NCBI GenBank assembly: GCA_934630705.1
Contig: CAKTWP010000004.1
Coordinates: 111,064-175,063, forward strand
Length of the DNA stretch: 64,000 nucleotides
Origin: an uncultured Clostridia bacterium
GTDB lineage: Bacteria; Bacillota; Clostridia; Christensenellales; Aristaeellaceae
Direction of reading: 5' to 3'
The notes beneath the pieces are model-generated. The model worked only from the letters and a program-made list of their open reading frames with translations. It was not told the DNA's origin and did not search any database. Positions 8,409-17,526 of the stretch are shown here, piece after piece; position 1 is the first letter of the stretch; every line of letters starts with the position of its first letter. The translations under genes were made by a program, and so were the position numbers.

Positions 8409-9410
8409 TCAAAGCACCGGGAAGGATGCGGGAATGAACAGCTGCTGATAGGTGCGCAGGGCGTAGCGGTCGGTCATGCAGGCCAGAAAATCCGTCACGG
8501 CCCGCTCCGTGCCGTCCCGATAGGAAATCTGCACATATTCCAGCGGCATCTCTCCGGGGTGCGCCATGTAGTATGCGAAAAGCTCATTGATCACATGGGT
8601 ACACTTTTCTTCTTCCGCTTTCCGCCATTCATCCATATACACTTTTTCAAACAGGAACCGGCGCATTTCATCGCTGGCGTCCTGAATGGCCGGGCTCATC
8701 CGCACAAAATCATGCCCCCGGCTTTCCCGGACAATGTCGGAAATCATCGTATCTATCCGCTGGCCGTGGGTTTCCCCCAGCACCCGGATCAGCTCATGAG
8801 GCAGTTCAAATTCCCGAAGCACCCCGGCGCGGATGGCGTCGTCGATATCGTGGTTAATATAGGCGATCCGGTCTGCCCGGGCCACGCAGGCGCCCTCCAG
8901 CGTGGCGGGCTTAAGCGCACCGGAATGGTTCAGAATCCCGTCCCGCACCTCCCAGGTCAGGTTCAGCCCCTCGCCCCCTTCCAGCACCTCCACCACCCGC
9001 AGGCTCTGCTCATTATGGCGAAAGCCATCGGCGGTCAGTTTGTTCAAAGCGCGTTCACCGCAATGGCCAAAGGGCGTATGTCCCAGATCGTGGCCCAAAG
9101 CGATGGCCTCGGCCAAATCCTCATTCAATCGCAGGCAGCGGGCCAGCGTCCGCGCCACCTGCGCCACTTCCAGCGTGTGGGTCAGCCGGGTGCGATAATG
9201 ATCCCCTTCCGGCGCAATAAACACCTGGGTTTTGAATTTCAGGCGGCGAAAGCTCTTGCAATGGAGGATGCGGTCCCGATCCCGCTGAAATTCCGTGCGC
9301 AGCGGACAGGGCGGCATCGGCTGCTCCCGGCCTCTGGTATCCGCGCTGCATACGGCAAAGGACGACAGCCAGTTCCGTTCTCTGGCCTCCAGTTCTTCGC
9401 GAATGGTCAT
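8409..9410 (-). CDS. dgt: deoxyguanosinetriphosphate triphosphohydrolase-like HD protein
   Basis: This HD-domain dNTPase hydrolyses dNTPs to nucleoside and triphosphate. In the 333-residue protein the metal ligands are H78 (in RLTHTLEV), the H107-D108 pair (ALGHDLGHTPFGH) and a later aspartate (INHDIDD). The ATG at 9410 follows AAGGAAGG, while the earlier in-frame start at 9458 has no ribosome binding site. It is the first gene of the dnaG-rpoD operon; placement next to primase is a conserved clostridial arrangement and may link dNTP pools to replication. It is shorter than enterobacterial Dgt but matches the Gram-positive form. Confidence 0.92.
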   Translation of the reverse strand: MTIREELEARERNWLSSFAVCSADTRGREQPMPPCPLRTEFQRDRDRILHCKSFRRLKFKTQVFIAPEGDHYRTRLTHTLEVAQVARTLARCLRLNEDLAEAIALGHDLGHTPFGHCGERALNKLTADGFRHNEQSLRVVEVLEGGEGLNLTWEVRDGILNHSGALKPATLEGACVARADRIAYINHDIDDAIRAGVLREFELPHELIRVLGETHGQRIDTMISDIVRESRGHDFVRMSPAIQDASDEMRRFLFEKVYMDEWRKAEEEKCTHVINELFAYYMAHPGEMPLEYVQISYRDGTERAVTDFLACMTDRYALRTYQQLFIPASFPVL

Positions 9411-9497
9411 ATCCCGCACCCCTTCCTTTCTATGATCGTATATACCACGCGGAAGCAATAAATCCTTTTTTTCGATGGAAGACCCCCGAAAAAGCGC

Positions 9498-9529
9498 ACA
9501 AAAACAGGCGTGAATCTCTCCACGCCTGT
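9498..9529 (-). terminator. intrinsic terminator after rubrerythrin
   Basis: Stem ACAGGCGTG (9529-9521) with CACGCCTGT (9512-9504), 8-nt loop, then TTTTTG on the minus strand. Confidence 0.85.
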
Positions 9530-9553
9530 CCAGCGATTATGCGTTTGTCTCCT

Positions 9554-10093
9554 TCAGTAATTCTCAGCCCGCACTTCGAAATACGCCTGCGGATGGGCGC
9601 ACACTGGACAGATTTCCGGCGCTTTTTCGCCCACCATGATATGCCCGCAATTGCGGCATTCCCAAACCTTCACTTCGCTCTTGGCGAACACCTGCTGCGC
9701 CTCCACATTATGCAGCAGCGCCCGGTAGCGTTCCTCATGCTTGCGTTCGATGGCGGCTACCATGCGGAACTTGGCCGCCAGCTCCGGGAAGCCTTCCGCT
9801 TCGGCGGTCTTGGCAAAGCCATCGTACATATCCGTCCATTCATAGTTTTCCCCGTCCGCAGCGGAAACCAGGTTTTCGGCGGTAGAGCCGATGCCGTTGA
9901 GCTCCTTGAACCACATCTTGGCGTGCTCTTTTTCATTGTCCGCGGTTTTCAGAAACAGATCCGCAATCTGCTCAAAGCCGTCCTTTTTGGCCTTAGACGC
10001 AAAATAGGTATACTTGTTCCGGGCCTGGGATTCGCCGGAAAATGCTTCCCGCAGGTTCTTTTCGGTTTGCGTGCCCGCATACTTGTTCGCCAT
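9554..10093 (-). CDS. rbr: rubrerythrin
   Basis: Rubrerythrin reduces hydrogen peroxide in anaerobes. The 179-residue protein has the ferritin-like diiron domain with carboxylate ligands in GESQAR (E21), NEKEH (E54) and IERKHE (E116), and a C-terminal rubredoxin domain with C146, C149, C162 and C165. AAGGGAG lies 10 nt before the ATG. A weak promoter (TTGGAA-16-TAGAAT) may sit in the end of the upstream gene. The gene supports an obligately anaerobic host. Confidence 0.96.
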   Translation of the reverse strand: MANKYAGTQTEKNLREAFSGESQARNKYTYFASKAKKDGFEQIADLFLKTADNEKEHAKMWFKELNGIGSTAENLVSAADGENYEWTDMYDGFAKTAEAEGFPELAAKFRMVAAIERKHEERYRALLHNVEAQQVFAKSEVKVWECRNCGHIMVGEKAPEICPVCAHPQAYFEVRAENY

Positions 10094-10139
10094 CTGTCTT
10101 TTCTCCCTTCATTTTCGCGCAGAAGCGCTTTGGCCCTGC

Positions 10140-11027
10140 TTATTCTATGTTCGCCGAATCGGATTCCAAAAATGCTCCCCGAGCATGAAAGATCATAAAA
10201 GAGGAAAACTTCGCCGCTCCGGCCACATCCTTATTGGCCAGCGATACCAGCCCCGGCTGCAGGATATTCAGCTTACGGCTGTTATTGGTTTTATATTCCT
10301 CCCGGCACAAAGGATCCAGCACATACAGATAATCCGCATCCACATGCGCCAGCACCACATAATGCCCCGTATTGGTAAACACGCCGCCCTTGGAGGCCAG
10401 CGCCACCACCGCCGCGCCGCTTTGGAGCGCCCCAATGGCCTCGTCATAGCGCTTGGTCACGCGGTAATGCAGGCCATACGCCTGGGCGATGTTTTCCCCC
10501 AGCGCATTGGAGGTGCCCACATTGCTGTTCCGCGTCACCTGGCCCAGGGTGTTATTCCCGGCGGCATAATCCCCCAGCACCAGCGGCAGGAAACGGACGA
10601 AATCCCGCTGGGATGTAAGGATATACCGGGCATGGGCGCGGAAGCAATGGCTTTTATTCAGCGAGCAGGCGCACAACGAATAGCTGCGCTTGGCCAGACG
10701 GGTAATAGAGGAGAGCTGCTCTGGGGGCACCAGCTGAGCCACCGCCATGGCGATGGCCGCAGGGCCGCAGCCGGAATCCCGGAAGGGACGGCTGTTTTTC
10801 ACATTGGCATGCTCATAAATCAAGCCGCCCCAGAGCCCGTCATTCTGGGCGTAATAGCGCATCGTCCCCTTGCCCGGCACCTCCACCAGCCCGGAAACGG
10901 TTTCCTGCCCGGCGAAGAACGCCTCGGTGGACAGCAGCGTATCCGCCCATGCAAAAGGCGCGCTTCCCCACAGAAAAACGCAGATGATGATGCAAATCAG
11001 CATTGGTTTTCCGCGAAAAGCGCGCAT
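10140..11027 (-). CDS. secreted C39-like cysteine peptidase
   Basis: The 295-residue product begins with a signal peptide: basic start, hydrophobic core at about 9-22, and a likely cleavage after AWA. The mature part carries C39-like catalytic features: Q61 (YYAQNDGLW) as probable oxyanion residue, C87 in DSGCGPAAIAM, H222 in NTGHYVVL, and D238 in YVLDP. This is the Peptidase_C39_2 fold found in secreted wall or peptide hydrolases. A cysteine-rich insert (CACSLNKSHC, about 119-128) is unusual and could form disulfides. No transporter neighbour suggests bacteriocin processing, so a free extracellular role is more likely. Confidence 0.75.
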   Translation of the reverse strand: MRAFRGKPMLICIIICVFLWGSAPFAWADTLLSTEAFFAGQETVSGLVEVPGKGTMRYYAQNDGLWGGLIYEHANVKNSRPFRDSGCGPAAIAMAVAQLVPPEQLSSITRLAKRSYSLCACSLNKSHCFRAHARYILTSQRDFVRFLPLVLGDYAAGNNTLGQVTRNSNVGTSNALGENIAQAYGLHYRVTKRYDEAIGALQSGAAVVALASKGGVFTNTGHYVVLAHVDADYLYVLDPLCREEYKTNNSRKLNILQPGLVSLANKDVAGAAKFSSFMIFHARGAFLESDSANIE

Positions 11028-11065
11028 CTTTTGAATCCTTTCCCGCTCCGAAAAGCGAAAACGAA

Positions 11066-11815
11066 TTATTCTTCTTCCTCTTCTTCGGGCAGCTCGGCGT
11101 TGTGATACACTTCGCTCACATCGTCGTTATCCTCCAGCATGTCCAGCAGCTTCTGCACCTTGTTCAGCGTATCCGCATCGGCAATCGCCACCGTGTTCTG
11201 AGGAATCATCTGCTTATCAGCAGACAGGAAGGAGAAGCCGGCCTTTTCCAGGTTTTCCCGCACAGCGGAGAAATCGCCGGGCGCGGTGATAACCTCGAAG
11301 GCATCCTCATCGTCCATCTTCACATCTTCCGCGCCGCAGTCCAGCGCCTGCATCATGAACTCATCCTCGTCCATGCCGGGCTCCCGCTCAATCACGATCA
11401 CGCCCTTGTTGTCGAACATGTAGCTCACAGAACCAGGCGTGCCCAGAGAGCCGCCGTTCTTATCGAAGATATGGCGGATATCGCTGGAAGTACGGTTGCG
11501 GTTATCGGTAACGATTTCCACGATAATGGCCACGCCGCCGGGAGCATAGCCTTCATAGGTGATTTCTTCATAATTGGCGCCCGTGCCTTCGCCGGCGGCC
11601 TTCTTGATGCTGCGCTGGATGTTATCGTTAGGCATGTTGTTGGCCTTTGCCTTGGCGATGATATCCTTGAGCTTGCTGTTGGATTCGGGGTTCGCGCCGC
11701 CTTCGCGCACGGCGATGGCGATTTCACGGCCGATCTTGGTGAAAATCTTGCCGCGCGCCGCGTCGGTCTTGCCTTTTTTGGCCTGGATATTGTGCCACTT
11801 GGAATGTCCGGACAT
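11066..11815 (-). CDS. YebC/PmpR family regulatory or translation factor
   Basis: The 249-residue protein starts with the signature MSGHSKWHNIQAKKGKTDA and contains the conserved NMPNDNIQRSIKKA segment, both diagnostic of YebC. The family was annotated as transcriptional regulators; recent work links some members to translation of proline-rich motifs. The ATG at 11815 has GGGAGGG 9 nt upstream; the in-frame extension to 11989 runs through the promoter and is not coding. Its acidic tail (EEEEEE) ends 38 bp before the C39-like gene. Confidence 0.93.
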   Translation of the reverse strand: MSGHSKWHNIQAKKGKTDAARGKIFTKIGREIAIAVREGGANPESNSKLKDIIAKAKANNMPNDNIQRSIKKAAGEGTGANYEEITYEGYAPGGVAIIVEIVTDNRNRTSSDIRHIFDKNGGSLGTPGSVSYMFDNKGVIVIEREPGMDEDEFMMQALDCGAEDVKMDDEDAFEVITAPGDFSAVRENLEKAGFSFLSADKQMIPQNTVAIADADTLNKVQKLLDMLEDNDDVSEVYHNAELPEEEEEE

Positions 11816-11861
11816 GGTAAAAATCCCTCCCATAGGAATTGCATCATAATTTGAACAATTT

Positions 11862-11890
11862 ATTATAGCATAGTTCTTGTGCCGCGTCAA
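11862..11890 (-). promoter_or_regulatory. yebC promoter
   Basis: TTGACG (11890-11885), 17-bp spacer, TATAAT (11867-11862) on the minus strand, about 45 bp before the yebC start. Confidence 0.78.
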
Positions 11891-11961
11891 ATCCCCGTGC
11901 GCATTTTCCGCTCTTTTTTTCTGTTTTCCTGTAAACTTCCCCGAATCGGCATACATTTCCA

Positions 11962-11990
11962 TGGACAAACAGCGGAAAGTATGGTACACT
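11962..11990 (+). promoter_or_regulatory. promoter of SpoIID/SH3 gene
   Basis: TGGACA (11962-11967), 17-bp spacer, TACACT (11985-11990), divergent from the yebC promoter; the gene starts 62 bp later behind GGAGG at 12038-12042. Confidence 0.6.
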
Positions 11991-12051
11991 CTGAATGATT
12001 ACGAAAGTATTAAGATTTTGTTGAGATTTACTGGTTTGGAGGAAATTCCTG

Positions 12052-14871
12052 ATGTACACCCGATGCGATTGGCTGCGGCGAATGATCGCCTGTATTTTGT
12101 GCGCCGGCCTGCTTGCGGCGGCGCTGCCTGCGCCCGTGCTGGCGGATACGCTTCGTGCCGCGCCCCTGTCCAGCGGCCAGAGCCGAAATGGCATGGTGCG
12201 CATCTCCCTCAGCTCGCTGGGCACGCCCTCCGCGCTGAAGCTGACAGTTTACGGCAGCTACACGGTGAACGGCCAATCCTCCATGCAATTGGAAAGCGGC
12301 GCTTCGGTGACGGTGAATTTCAGCAGCGCCACCGGCAGGCTCACCCTGACCGCCGGGGGCGTGACCCGGGATATGGGCTCGGCGTTCAAGCTGCGCCGCC
12401 ATGTGTCCGACGGGCAAAGCGGCATCAAAGTGGCCCAGGGGCGGGTGCCGGGCAATCTGTATCCCGGCGATTTTTCCTTCGTGGTGCGCCCCGCCTCCAG
12501 CGGCGGTTACCGTCTTTACACCATCGCGTATATTTATATAGAAGATTATCTTTACGGCGTGCTTCCCTATGAAATGGGCAACAGTTCCGGGCCGGAGGCC
12601 CTCAAGGCCCAGGCGGTGGCCGCCCGCACATATACCCTTCGGGCCATGAACGCCTCCGCCTCCGGGCTGTACGACGTGGTGGATACCACCTCCGATCAGG
12701 TTTACAACGGCACGCCCTCCGGCAACGCCAATTGCAAAGCCGCCGTGGATGCGACCAGGGGCATTGTGGCCACCAATAACGGCGCGCTGACCGCCACCTA
12801 TTATACCGCCTCCAACGGCGGCCAGACCGAATCCATCAAAAATGCCTGGGGCTCCAATTCCTATTCCTATCTGACCGTGAAAGACGACCCCTACGATCTG
12901 GCCAATCCCAATTCCCGGGTCAAATCCTTTTCTGTCAGCGCGTCCGGCACGCCGGGAGGCACCATCGGCACGCTACTGAGCAGCAAAGCGGCCAAGGCCT
13001 TTGGCAGCGGTGCGATCATTTCCGGGATCAGCGACGTGCAGGCCCATACGCCCAAATACGCCGCCCCCAGCCGGCTGTATACCAAGCTCAGCTTCACCGT
13101 TTCCTATACCCTGAACGGCCAAAGCAATACGGGCACGCTGACCTTTGATATTTTCAGCGAGCTGGAATCTCAGCTTGGCATGAGCATCAACAGCATGAAA
13201 AACGAGCTCTGGTCCGTATCCCGCACCGCCGGCGGCTTCACGGTTTCCGCCCGGCGCTATGGCCACGGCCTGGGCATGAGCCAGCGGGGCGCCATGCAGA
13301 TGGCCAGCCAGGGCTACACTTACGATCAGATTCTGGGCTTCTATTACGAGGGCTGCACCCGCACCCAGTATACCTTCACCCGCTCCATCCTCAGTGCCGT
13401 GGTAGACGGCCAGGAAAGCGGCGAACAGATCACCACCGAGCTGCCTGCCGACCTTTCTCCTTCCCCCTCCGCCACCCCGTCCTATGCCGGCCCGCAGGCC
13501 CGGGTGACCACCCAGAGCGGATCGCTGAATCTGCGCGCCGCCACCTCGGACGCAGCCCGGGTGCTGACCACCATCCCCCAGTATGCTGTGATTCCGATTC
13601 TGGACCGGGGAGATGTCTGGTGCCGCACCAGCTATAACGGCCAGGCGGGCTATGTGATGACCAAATTTCTGACCTTCCTGTCAGGCGGAGAGCCTACACC
13701 CATCCCCACCCCTTCCGCCCCTGCGCCCACCTCTGCGCCTGCGGAAAGCGGGCTCTATGCCCGTGTGACCACTGTGAAGGGCTCCCTGAATCTTCGAGCG
13801 CTGCCGGAAGCGTCGGCGCAGATTCTGCGCACGATTCCCCAATATGAAACCATTCAGGTGCTCCATCGCGGCAGCAGCTGGTGTCAGGTCACCTATGGCG
13901 GATACACCGGCTATGTGATGACCTCCTTCCTCACCTTCCTTTCTAATCCCGTTACCGCCGCGCCTGCCGCCACGGAAACCCCATCCGCGCTTCCCACGCC
14001 CACCCCTGTCCCCACGGCCGTTATCAATCCCGGTGCCGGGCAGACGGCATGGGTGAACACGATTCAGGGCTCCCTGAACCTGCGGCAGCTGCCCCGGGAT
14101 ACCGCCCGGGTGCTGTGCGCCATTCCCCAGAATGCCGCCGTGACCGTGCATCAGCGGGGCACGATCTGGTGCCGGGTCACCTATAATGGATACACCGGCT
14201 ATGTGATGACGGATTATCTCCGCTTTACCGGCGGTGAGCAAACGCCCACGCCTGCCACAGCAGTTCCTGCCACGCCCATTCCCGTCACCCAGCCGCCCGT
14301 TACCCAGGCTCCAGCCCCCGCGCCCCAGCCCGGCGCATCCCATACGACGGCCCTGGTGGCTACCCAGCAGGGCTCCCTGAATCTGCGGGAGTATCCCAGC
14401 GGCAGCGCCCGGGTGCTGCGGACGATTCCCCAGTACGCTACCGTGACCGTCTATCTGCAGGGCAGCGAATGGTGTCAGGTGGGCTATGCCGGCCAGACGG
14501 GCTATGTGATGCGCAAATTCCTGTCCTTCGCCGGGGAAAGCATCGGCGGAAATTCGGGCAGCTCCGCCGGCGCTCCGCCCACGGCGCGGCCCACTGCCCA
14601 GTCTACCGCGTCCGCCATCGATTATAATGCGCAGCTGGATCCCACCCTGAGGGAGCTGAAAACCCAGGTTTCCGGGCTGGTGAACCCCGACAGCGGAACT
14701 CGGGTGAATCTGCGGGTGGGCTGCTCCACAGATGCGGGCATCGTCACCTGGATTCGCAAGGGCGAGCATGTGATCATCACCGCCGTGGGCGAGGAATGGT
14801 GCGCGGTGCAATATGAAGGCATGAAGGGCTACTGCATGCGAAAATATCTGGAGTTTGAATTGTATGAATAA
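12052..14871 (+). CDS. secreted SpoIID/LytB-domain protein with five SH3b-like repeats
   Basis: The 939-residue protein has a signal peptide (hydrophobic core about 11-30, cleavage near VLA-DT). A SpoIID/LytB domain follows (about 150-450), with EDYLYGVLPYEM near 164, EALKAQAVAARTY near 182 and YGHGLGMSQRGA near 403, motifs linked to peptidoglycan glycosyl cleavage by SpoIID. Five SH3b-like wall-binding repeats begin near residues 478, 567, 662, 763 and 866; four start from a shared SLNLR core and all end in GYVM or GYCM. They are joined by Pro/Thr/Ala-rich linkers. Sporulation SpoIID lacks such repeats, so this is more likely a vegetative wall hydrolase or amidase enhancer. Confidence 0.85.
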   Translation: MYTRCDWLRRMIACILCAGLLAAALPAPVLADTLRAAPLSSGQSRNGMVRISLSSLGTPSALKLTVYGSYTVNGQSSMQLESGASVTVNFSSATGRLTLTAGGVTRDMGSAFKLRRHVSDGQSGIKVAQGRVPGNLYPGDFSFVVRPASSGGYRLYTIAYIYIEDYLYGVLPYEMGNSSGPEALKAQAVAARTYTLRAMNASASGLYDVVDTTSDQVYNGTPSGNANCKAAVDATRGIVATNNGALTATYYTASNGGQTESIKNAWGSNSYSYLTVKDDPYDLANPNSRVKSFSVSASGTPGGTIGTLLSSKAAKAFGSGAIISGISDVQAHTPKYAAPSRLYTKLSFTVSYTLNGQSNTGTLTFDIFSELESQLGMSINSMKNELWSVSRTAGGFTVSARRYGHGLGMSQRGAMQMASQGYTYDQILGFYYEGCTRTQYTFTRSILSAVVDGQESGEQITTELPADLSPSPSATPSYAGPQARVTTQSGSLNLRAATSDAARVLTTIPQYAVIPILDRGDVWCRTSYNGQAGYVMTKFLTFLSGGEPTPIPTPSAPAPTSAPAESGLYARVTTVKGSLNLRALPEASAQILRTIPQYETIQVLHRGSSWCQVTYGGYTGYVMTSFLTFLSNPVTAAPAATETPSALPTPTPVPTAVINPGAGQTAWVNTIQGSLNLRQLPRDTARVLCAIPQNAAVTVHQRGTIWCRVTYNGYTGYVMTDYLRFTGGEQTPTPATAVPATPIPVTQPPVTQAPAPAPQPGASHTTALVATQQGSLNLREYPSGSARVLRTIPQYATVTVYLQGSEWCQVGYAGQTGYVMRKFLSFAGESIGGNSGSSAGAPPTARPTAQSTASAIDYNAQLDPTLRELKTQVSGLVNPDSGTRVNLRVGCSTDAGIVTWIRKGEHVIITAVGEEWCAVQYEGMKGYCMRKYLEFELYE

Positions 14872-15613
14872 CGATCAGGGTTATTTGCGTCCCGGCGAAC
14901 GCATCGACGATTTGCAGCTGTGCAATCTGCGGGTGATTCAATCCCCCGATGCGTTTCGCTTCAGCATGGATTCGGTGCTGCTGGCGGATTTTGCCCGGGT
15001 ACGCAGCCGGATGCGCATCTGCGATCTGGGCACGGGCACGGGGATTCTGCCGCTGCTGCTTTATGGCCGGGCGGAGGGTATCCAGTGCGACGCGGTGGAG
15101 ATTCAGCCCGATGCGGCAGACCGGGCGGCGCGCACCGTGCAGCTCAATCAGCTGGAGGACGCAATCCGCGTTCACTGCCAGGATCTGCGCCATGTGCGGG
15201 CCTATCTGCCTCACGCGGCCTATGATCTGGTGATCTGCAATCCGCCTTACAGCCCGTCGGACGCATCCCTGCCCAGCCCCAATCCGGCGCTGCGCGGAGC
15301 GCGGCAGGAAGGGCTTTGCACGCTGGAGGATATTGCCGCCGCTGCCGGCTGGCTGCTTAAAAGCCATGCCCGGTTTGCGCTGATGCTGCCGGTGGCCCGG
15401 CTGACAGATGCGTTTGAAATCCTCCGCCAATACCGGCTGGAGCCCAAGCGGCTGCGGCTGGTACACGCCAATGCCACGCGCCCTGCAAGGCTGGCGCTGA
15501 TTGAGGCGCTGCTGGATGTGCATCCGGGCATCATCGTGGAGCCGCCGCTGATTGTCAAGAATCCCGACGGCACAGACAGCGCCGAGGTGCGCCGGATCTA
15601 TCATCAGGATTGA
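14864..15613 (+). CDS. TrmN6/YfiC-like adenine-N6 methyltransferase
   Basis: This class I methyltransferase of 249 residues has a SAM loop DLGTGTG (54-60) and NPPY (126-129), the catalytic tetrapeptide of N6-adenine methyltransferases. The N-terminal LRVIQSPDAFRFSMDSVLLADF is typical of the tRNA1(Val) A37 N6-methyltransferase group. The ATG at 14864 has GGAG 10 nt upstream and overlaps the preceding gene by 8 bp; a TTG at 14855 is in frame but too close to that site. Targets other than tRNA1(Val) are possible in Firmicutes. Confidence 0.85.
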   Translation: MNNDQGYLRPGERIDDLQLCNLRVIQSPDAFRFSMDSVLLADFARVRSRMRICDLGTGTGILPLLLYGRAEGIQCDAVEIQPDAADRAARTVQLNQLEDAIRVHCQDLRHVRAYLPHAAYDLVICNPPYSPSDASLPSPNPALRGARQEGLCTLEDIAAAAGWLLKSHARFALMLPVARLTDAFEILRQYRLEPKRLRLVHANATRPARLALIEALLDVHPGIIVEPPLIVKNPDGTDSAEVRRIYHQD

Positions 15614-15630
15614 GAAATTTTGCACACAAA

Positions 15631-15681
15631 AACAGCGTTTCCGCCGGGATCACCAGTCCCGCGAAAGCGCTGTTTTGTTTT
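15631..15681. terminator. bidirectional terminator
   Basis: AAAACAGCG (15631-15639) pairs with CGCTGTTTT (15668-15676), with further inner pairing; GTTTTT follows on plus and TTTTTG on minus. It separates the convergent methyltransferase and fucU genes. Confidence 0.8.
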
Positions 15682-15688
15682 TCGATTT

Positions 15689-16114
15689 TTACTTGCCGAT
15701 CACGCCTTTTTTCAGGATCACGTTGGCATACAGCGCCGTTTCCCCGGTCTGCACCACTGCAAAGGCATTGCGGCTGCGGTCGTAATAAGGGAAGCGTTCG
15801 TTAAACGCAATTTGGGTGCCCGGCGCGTGCTTTTCCACCGTGGCGGCAATTTCCTTCCAGATCGGCGGCTCGGGCTCCCCGGCCGTGGTAGCCATCAGGG
15901 CCACCGGCGCATCCACATAGGTATCCAGGGGCAGCAGCGCCAGAATGGCGTCCAGCATGTCCACCACGCCCAGCCCGTCGCAGCGAACCACCCGCTTACC
16001 CATGGTGGCGGCGGGGAAGTTGGCGTCGCCCAGCACGATCTCATCGCCATGGCCCATCTCGGCCAGAATTTTCAGCAGCTCCGGAGGAATCAGGGGAGAA
16101 ATACCTTTCAGCAT
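15689..16114 (-). CDS. fucU: RbsD/FucU family sugar mutarotase
   Basis: The 141-residue protein matches FucU, which interconverts alpha and beta anomers of L-fucose. H22 in MGHGDEIVLGDANFP and the C-terminal NERFPYYDRSRNAFAVVQTGE stretch form the family's substrate pocket. AAGGAGG lies about 8 nt before the ATG at 16114; the in-frame upstream extension crosses the divergent promoter region. No fucose kinase, aldolase or transporter is adjacent, so it is a lone gene here and could serve ribose or another sugar. Confidence 0.85.
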   Translation of the reverse strand: MLKGISPLIPPELLKILAEMGHGDEIVLGDANFPAATMGKRVVRCDGLGVVDMLDAILALLPLDTYVDAPVALMATTAGEPEPPIWKEIAATVEKHAPGTQIAFNERFPYYDRSRNAFAVVQTGETALYANVILKKGVIGK

Positions 16115-16223
16115 CGGAATGCCTCCTTGCATATCAGATTGCTTTGTATTTCCCGGAAAAATCGGAAAATCCTGCATACGCGGAAGATTTTCCGCCGCTG
16201 CTGGTTCCGAAGGCGAAAAAGCC

Positions 16224-16252
16224 TTGCCTATCCCCCGCACGGCTGGTATAAT
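16224..16252 (+). promoter_or_regulatory. promoter of RlmL-like gene
   Basis: TTGCCT (16224-16229), 17-bp spacer, TATAAT (16247-16252); AAGGAG follows at 16261-16266. Confidence 0.75.
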
Positions 16253-16275
16253 GAACCGGCAAGGAGATGACGCAC

Positions 16276-17376
16276 ATGGACTTTTTTGCCACGGCGGCCT
16301 TCGGGCTGGAAGGGCTTGTGAAGCGGGAACTGAACCATCTGGACCTGGACGCCCGGGCCGAAAACGGCGGCGCACGCTTTTCCGGAGATTTGGCCCAGGC
16401 CTTTTCGGCCAATCTCTGGCTGCGCACGGCGGATCGGGTGCTGTTGATCGTGGGCGAAGGACATGTGGAAAGCTTTGAGGATTTGTTTCAGCTGGTATCC
16501 GGGCTGCCCTGGGAGCAGTATCTGCCCCGGGACGCGCGCTTTCCCGTCAGCGGCAAATGCGCCCGCAGCCAGCTCATGAGCGTGCGGGATTGTCAGGCCA
16601 TCACGAAAAAAGCCATCGTGGAGCGGCTCAAAAAGAAATACAAAACCAGCTGGTTCGAGGAAAACGGCCCGGAATACGCCATTGACGTGTCCATCCACGG
16701 GGACATGGCCCGCCTGACCATCGACACCAGCGGTCTGGCGCTGAACAAGCGGGGCTATCGCACCTGGAACGGCGAAGCGCCCATCCGGGAAACCCTGGCC
16801 GCGGCGCTGGTGACGCTATCGCCCTGGGGGAAGGAGCAGATGCTGTGGGATCCCTGCTGCGGCACCGGCACGATTCTGATCGAGGCGGCTTATCTGCGCG
16901 CCCATCGCGCCCCGGGGCTCACCCGTTCCTTTGCCTGCGAAAGCTGGATCGGCGCGCCGCGGGCGGAAATGAACCGTCTTCGCGCCCAAGCGGAAGCGCG
17001 GTTTGATCCGTCCCTGATCGGGGCGATCGGCGGCAGCGATATTGACCCGGAAGCGCTGAAGCTGTGCAAGCGGCATCTGCAACAGGCCGGACTGGGCGGA
17101 CGGGTGACGGTGATGCAAAAGGATTTGCGGCAGCTGCAATTGGAAGCGGACGCGCCCCTGTTTCTGCTCAATCCGCCTTACGGCGAACGGCTCAGCGATC
17201 GGAAGCAATGCGAAGGGCTGTATCGCGCCCTGCGGGAGCTGCGGGACCGGCATCCCGGCAGCGATCTGGCCGTGATTACCGCCCATACCGGCTTTGAGCG
17301 CTGCTTTGGCCAGCGCGCCCGGCAAAAGCGGCGGCTGTATAATGGCCGGCTGGAATGTGAATATCTGATTTACTGA
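16276..17376 (+). CDS. THUMP-domain 23S rRNA guanine-N2 methyltransferase, RlmL-like
   Basis: The 366-residue protein has a ferredoxin-like and THUMP RNA-binding half (about 1-155) and a methyltransferase half with DPCCGTG (192-198) and LLNPPYGERL (about 295-304). This is the RlmL N-terminal-half family (YpsC in Bacillus), which makes m2G in 23S rRNA (G2445 in E. coli). The ATG at 16276 is 9 nt after AAGGAG; the ATG at 16267 directly abuts that site. The RlmK half of the E. coli fusion is absent, as is normal in Firmicutes. Confidence 0.88.
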   Translation: MDFFATAAFGLEGLVKRELNHLDLDARAENGGARFSGDLAQAFSANLWLRTADRVLLIVGEGHVESFEDLFQLVSGLPWEQYLPRDARFPVSGKCARSQLMSVRDCQAITKKAIVERLKKKYKTSWFEENGPEYAIDVSIHGDMARLTIDTSGLALNKRGYRTWNGEAPIRETLAAALVTLSPWGKEQMLWDPCCGTGTILIEAAYLRAHRAPGLTRSFACESWIGAPRAEMNRLRAQAEARFDPSLIGAIGGSDIDPEALKLCKRHLQQAGLGGRVTVMQKDLRQLQLEADAPLFLLNPPYGERLSDRKQCEGLYRALRELRDRHPGSDLAVITAHTGFERCFGQRARQKRRLYNGRLECEYLIY

Positions 17377-17410
17377 TTCTGTCCACCCGGGTGCATGCCC
17401 GGGGCGGACC

Positions 17411-17443
17411 AATCCACTCCGTTCAATCCGGAGTGGATTTTTC
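17411..17443 (+). terminator. terminator after RlmL-like gene
   Basis: AATCCACTCCG (17411-17421) pairs perfectly with CGGAGTGGATT (17429-17439), followed by TTT. Confidence 0.85.
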
Positions 17444-17467
17444 CTTTGAAAAATGTTTTGTTGTGTG

Positions 17468-17496
17468 TTGTTTTGTTGGAATTTGTGTGGTAGAAT
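17468..17496 (+). promoter_or_regulatory. promoter of DeoR-type gene
   Basis: TTGTTT (17468-17473), 17-bp spacer, TAGAAT (17491-17496). Confidence 0.6.
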
Positions 17497-17526
17497 AAAG
17501 CAACGTTTGAAAAGGAGGGATAGCGG

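Noticed and set aside
12028..12417. Minus-strand open frame opposite the start of the SpoIID/SH3 gene
   Set aside because: It runs through the promoter and signal-peptide region of a clear plus-strand gene and has no motif.
13486..14850. SH3b repeats in DNA as a CRISPR or tandem repeat array
   Set aside because: The repeats are protein-level, about 270-300 bp apart, with divergent DNA, and are in frame within one gene.
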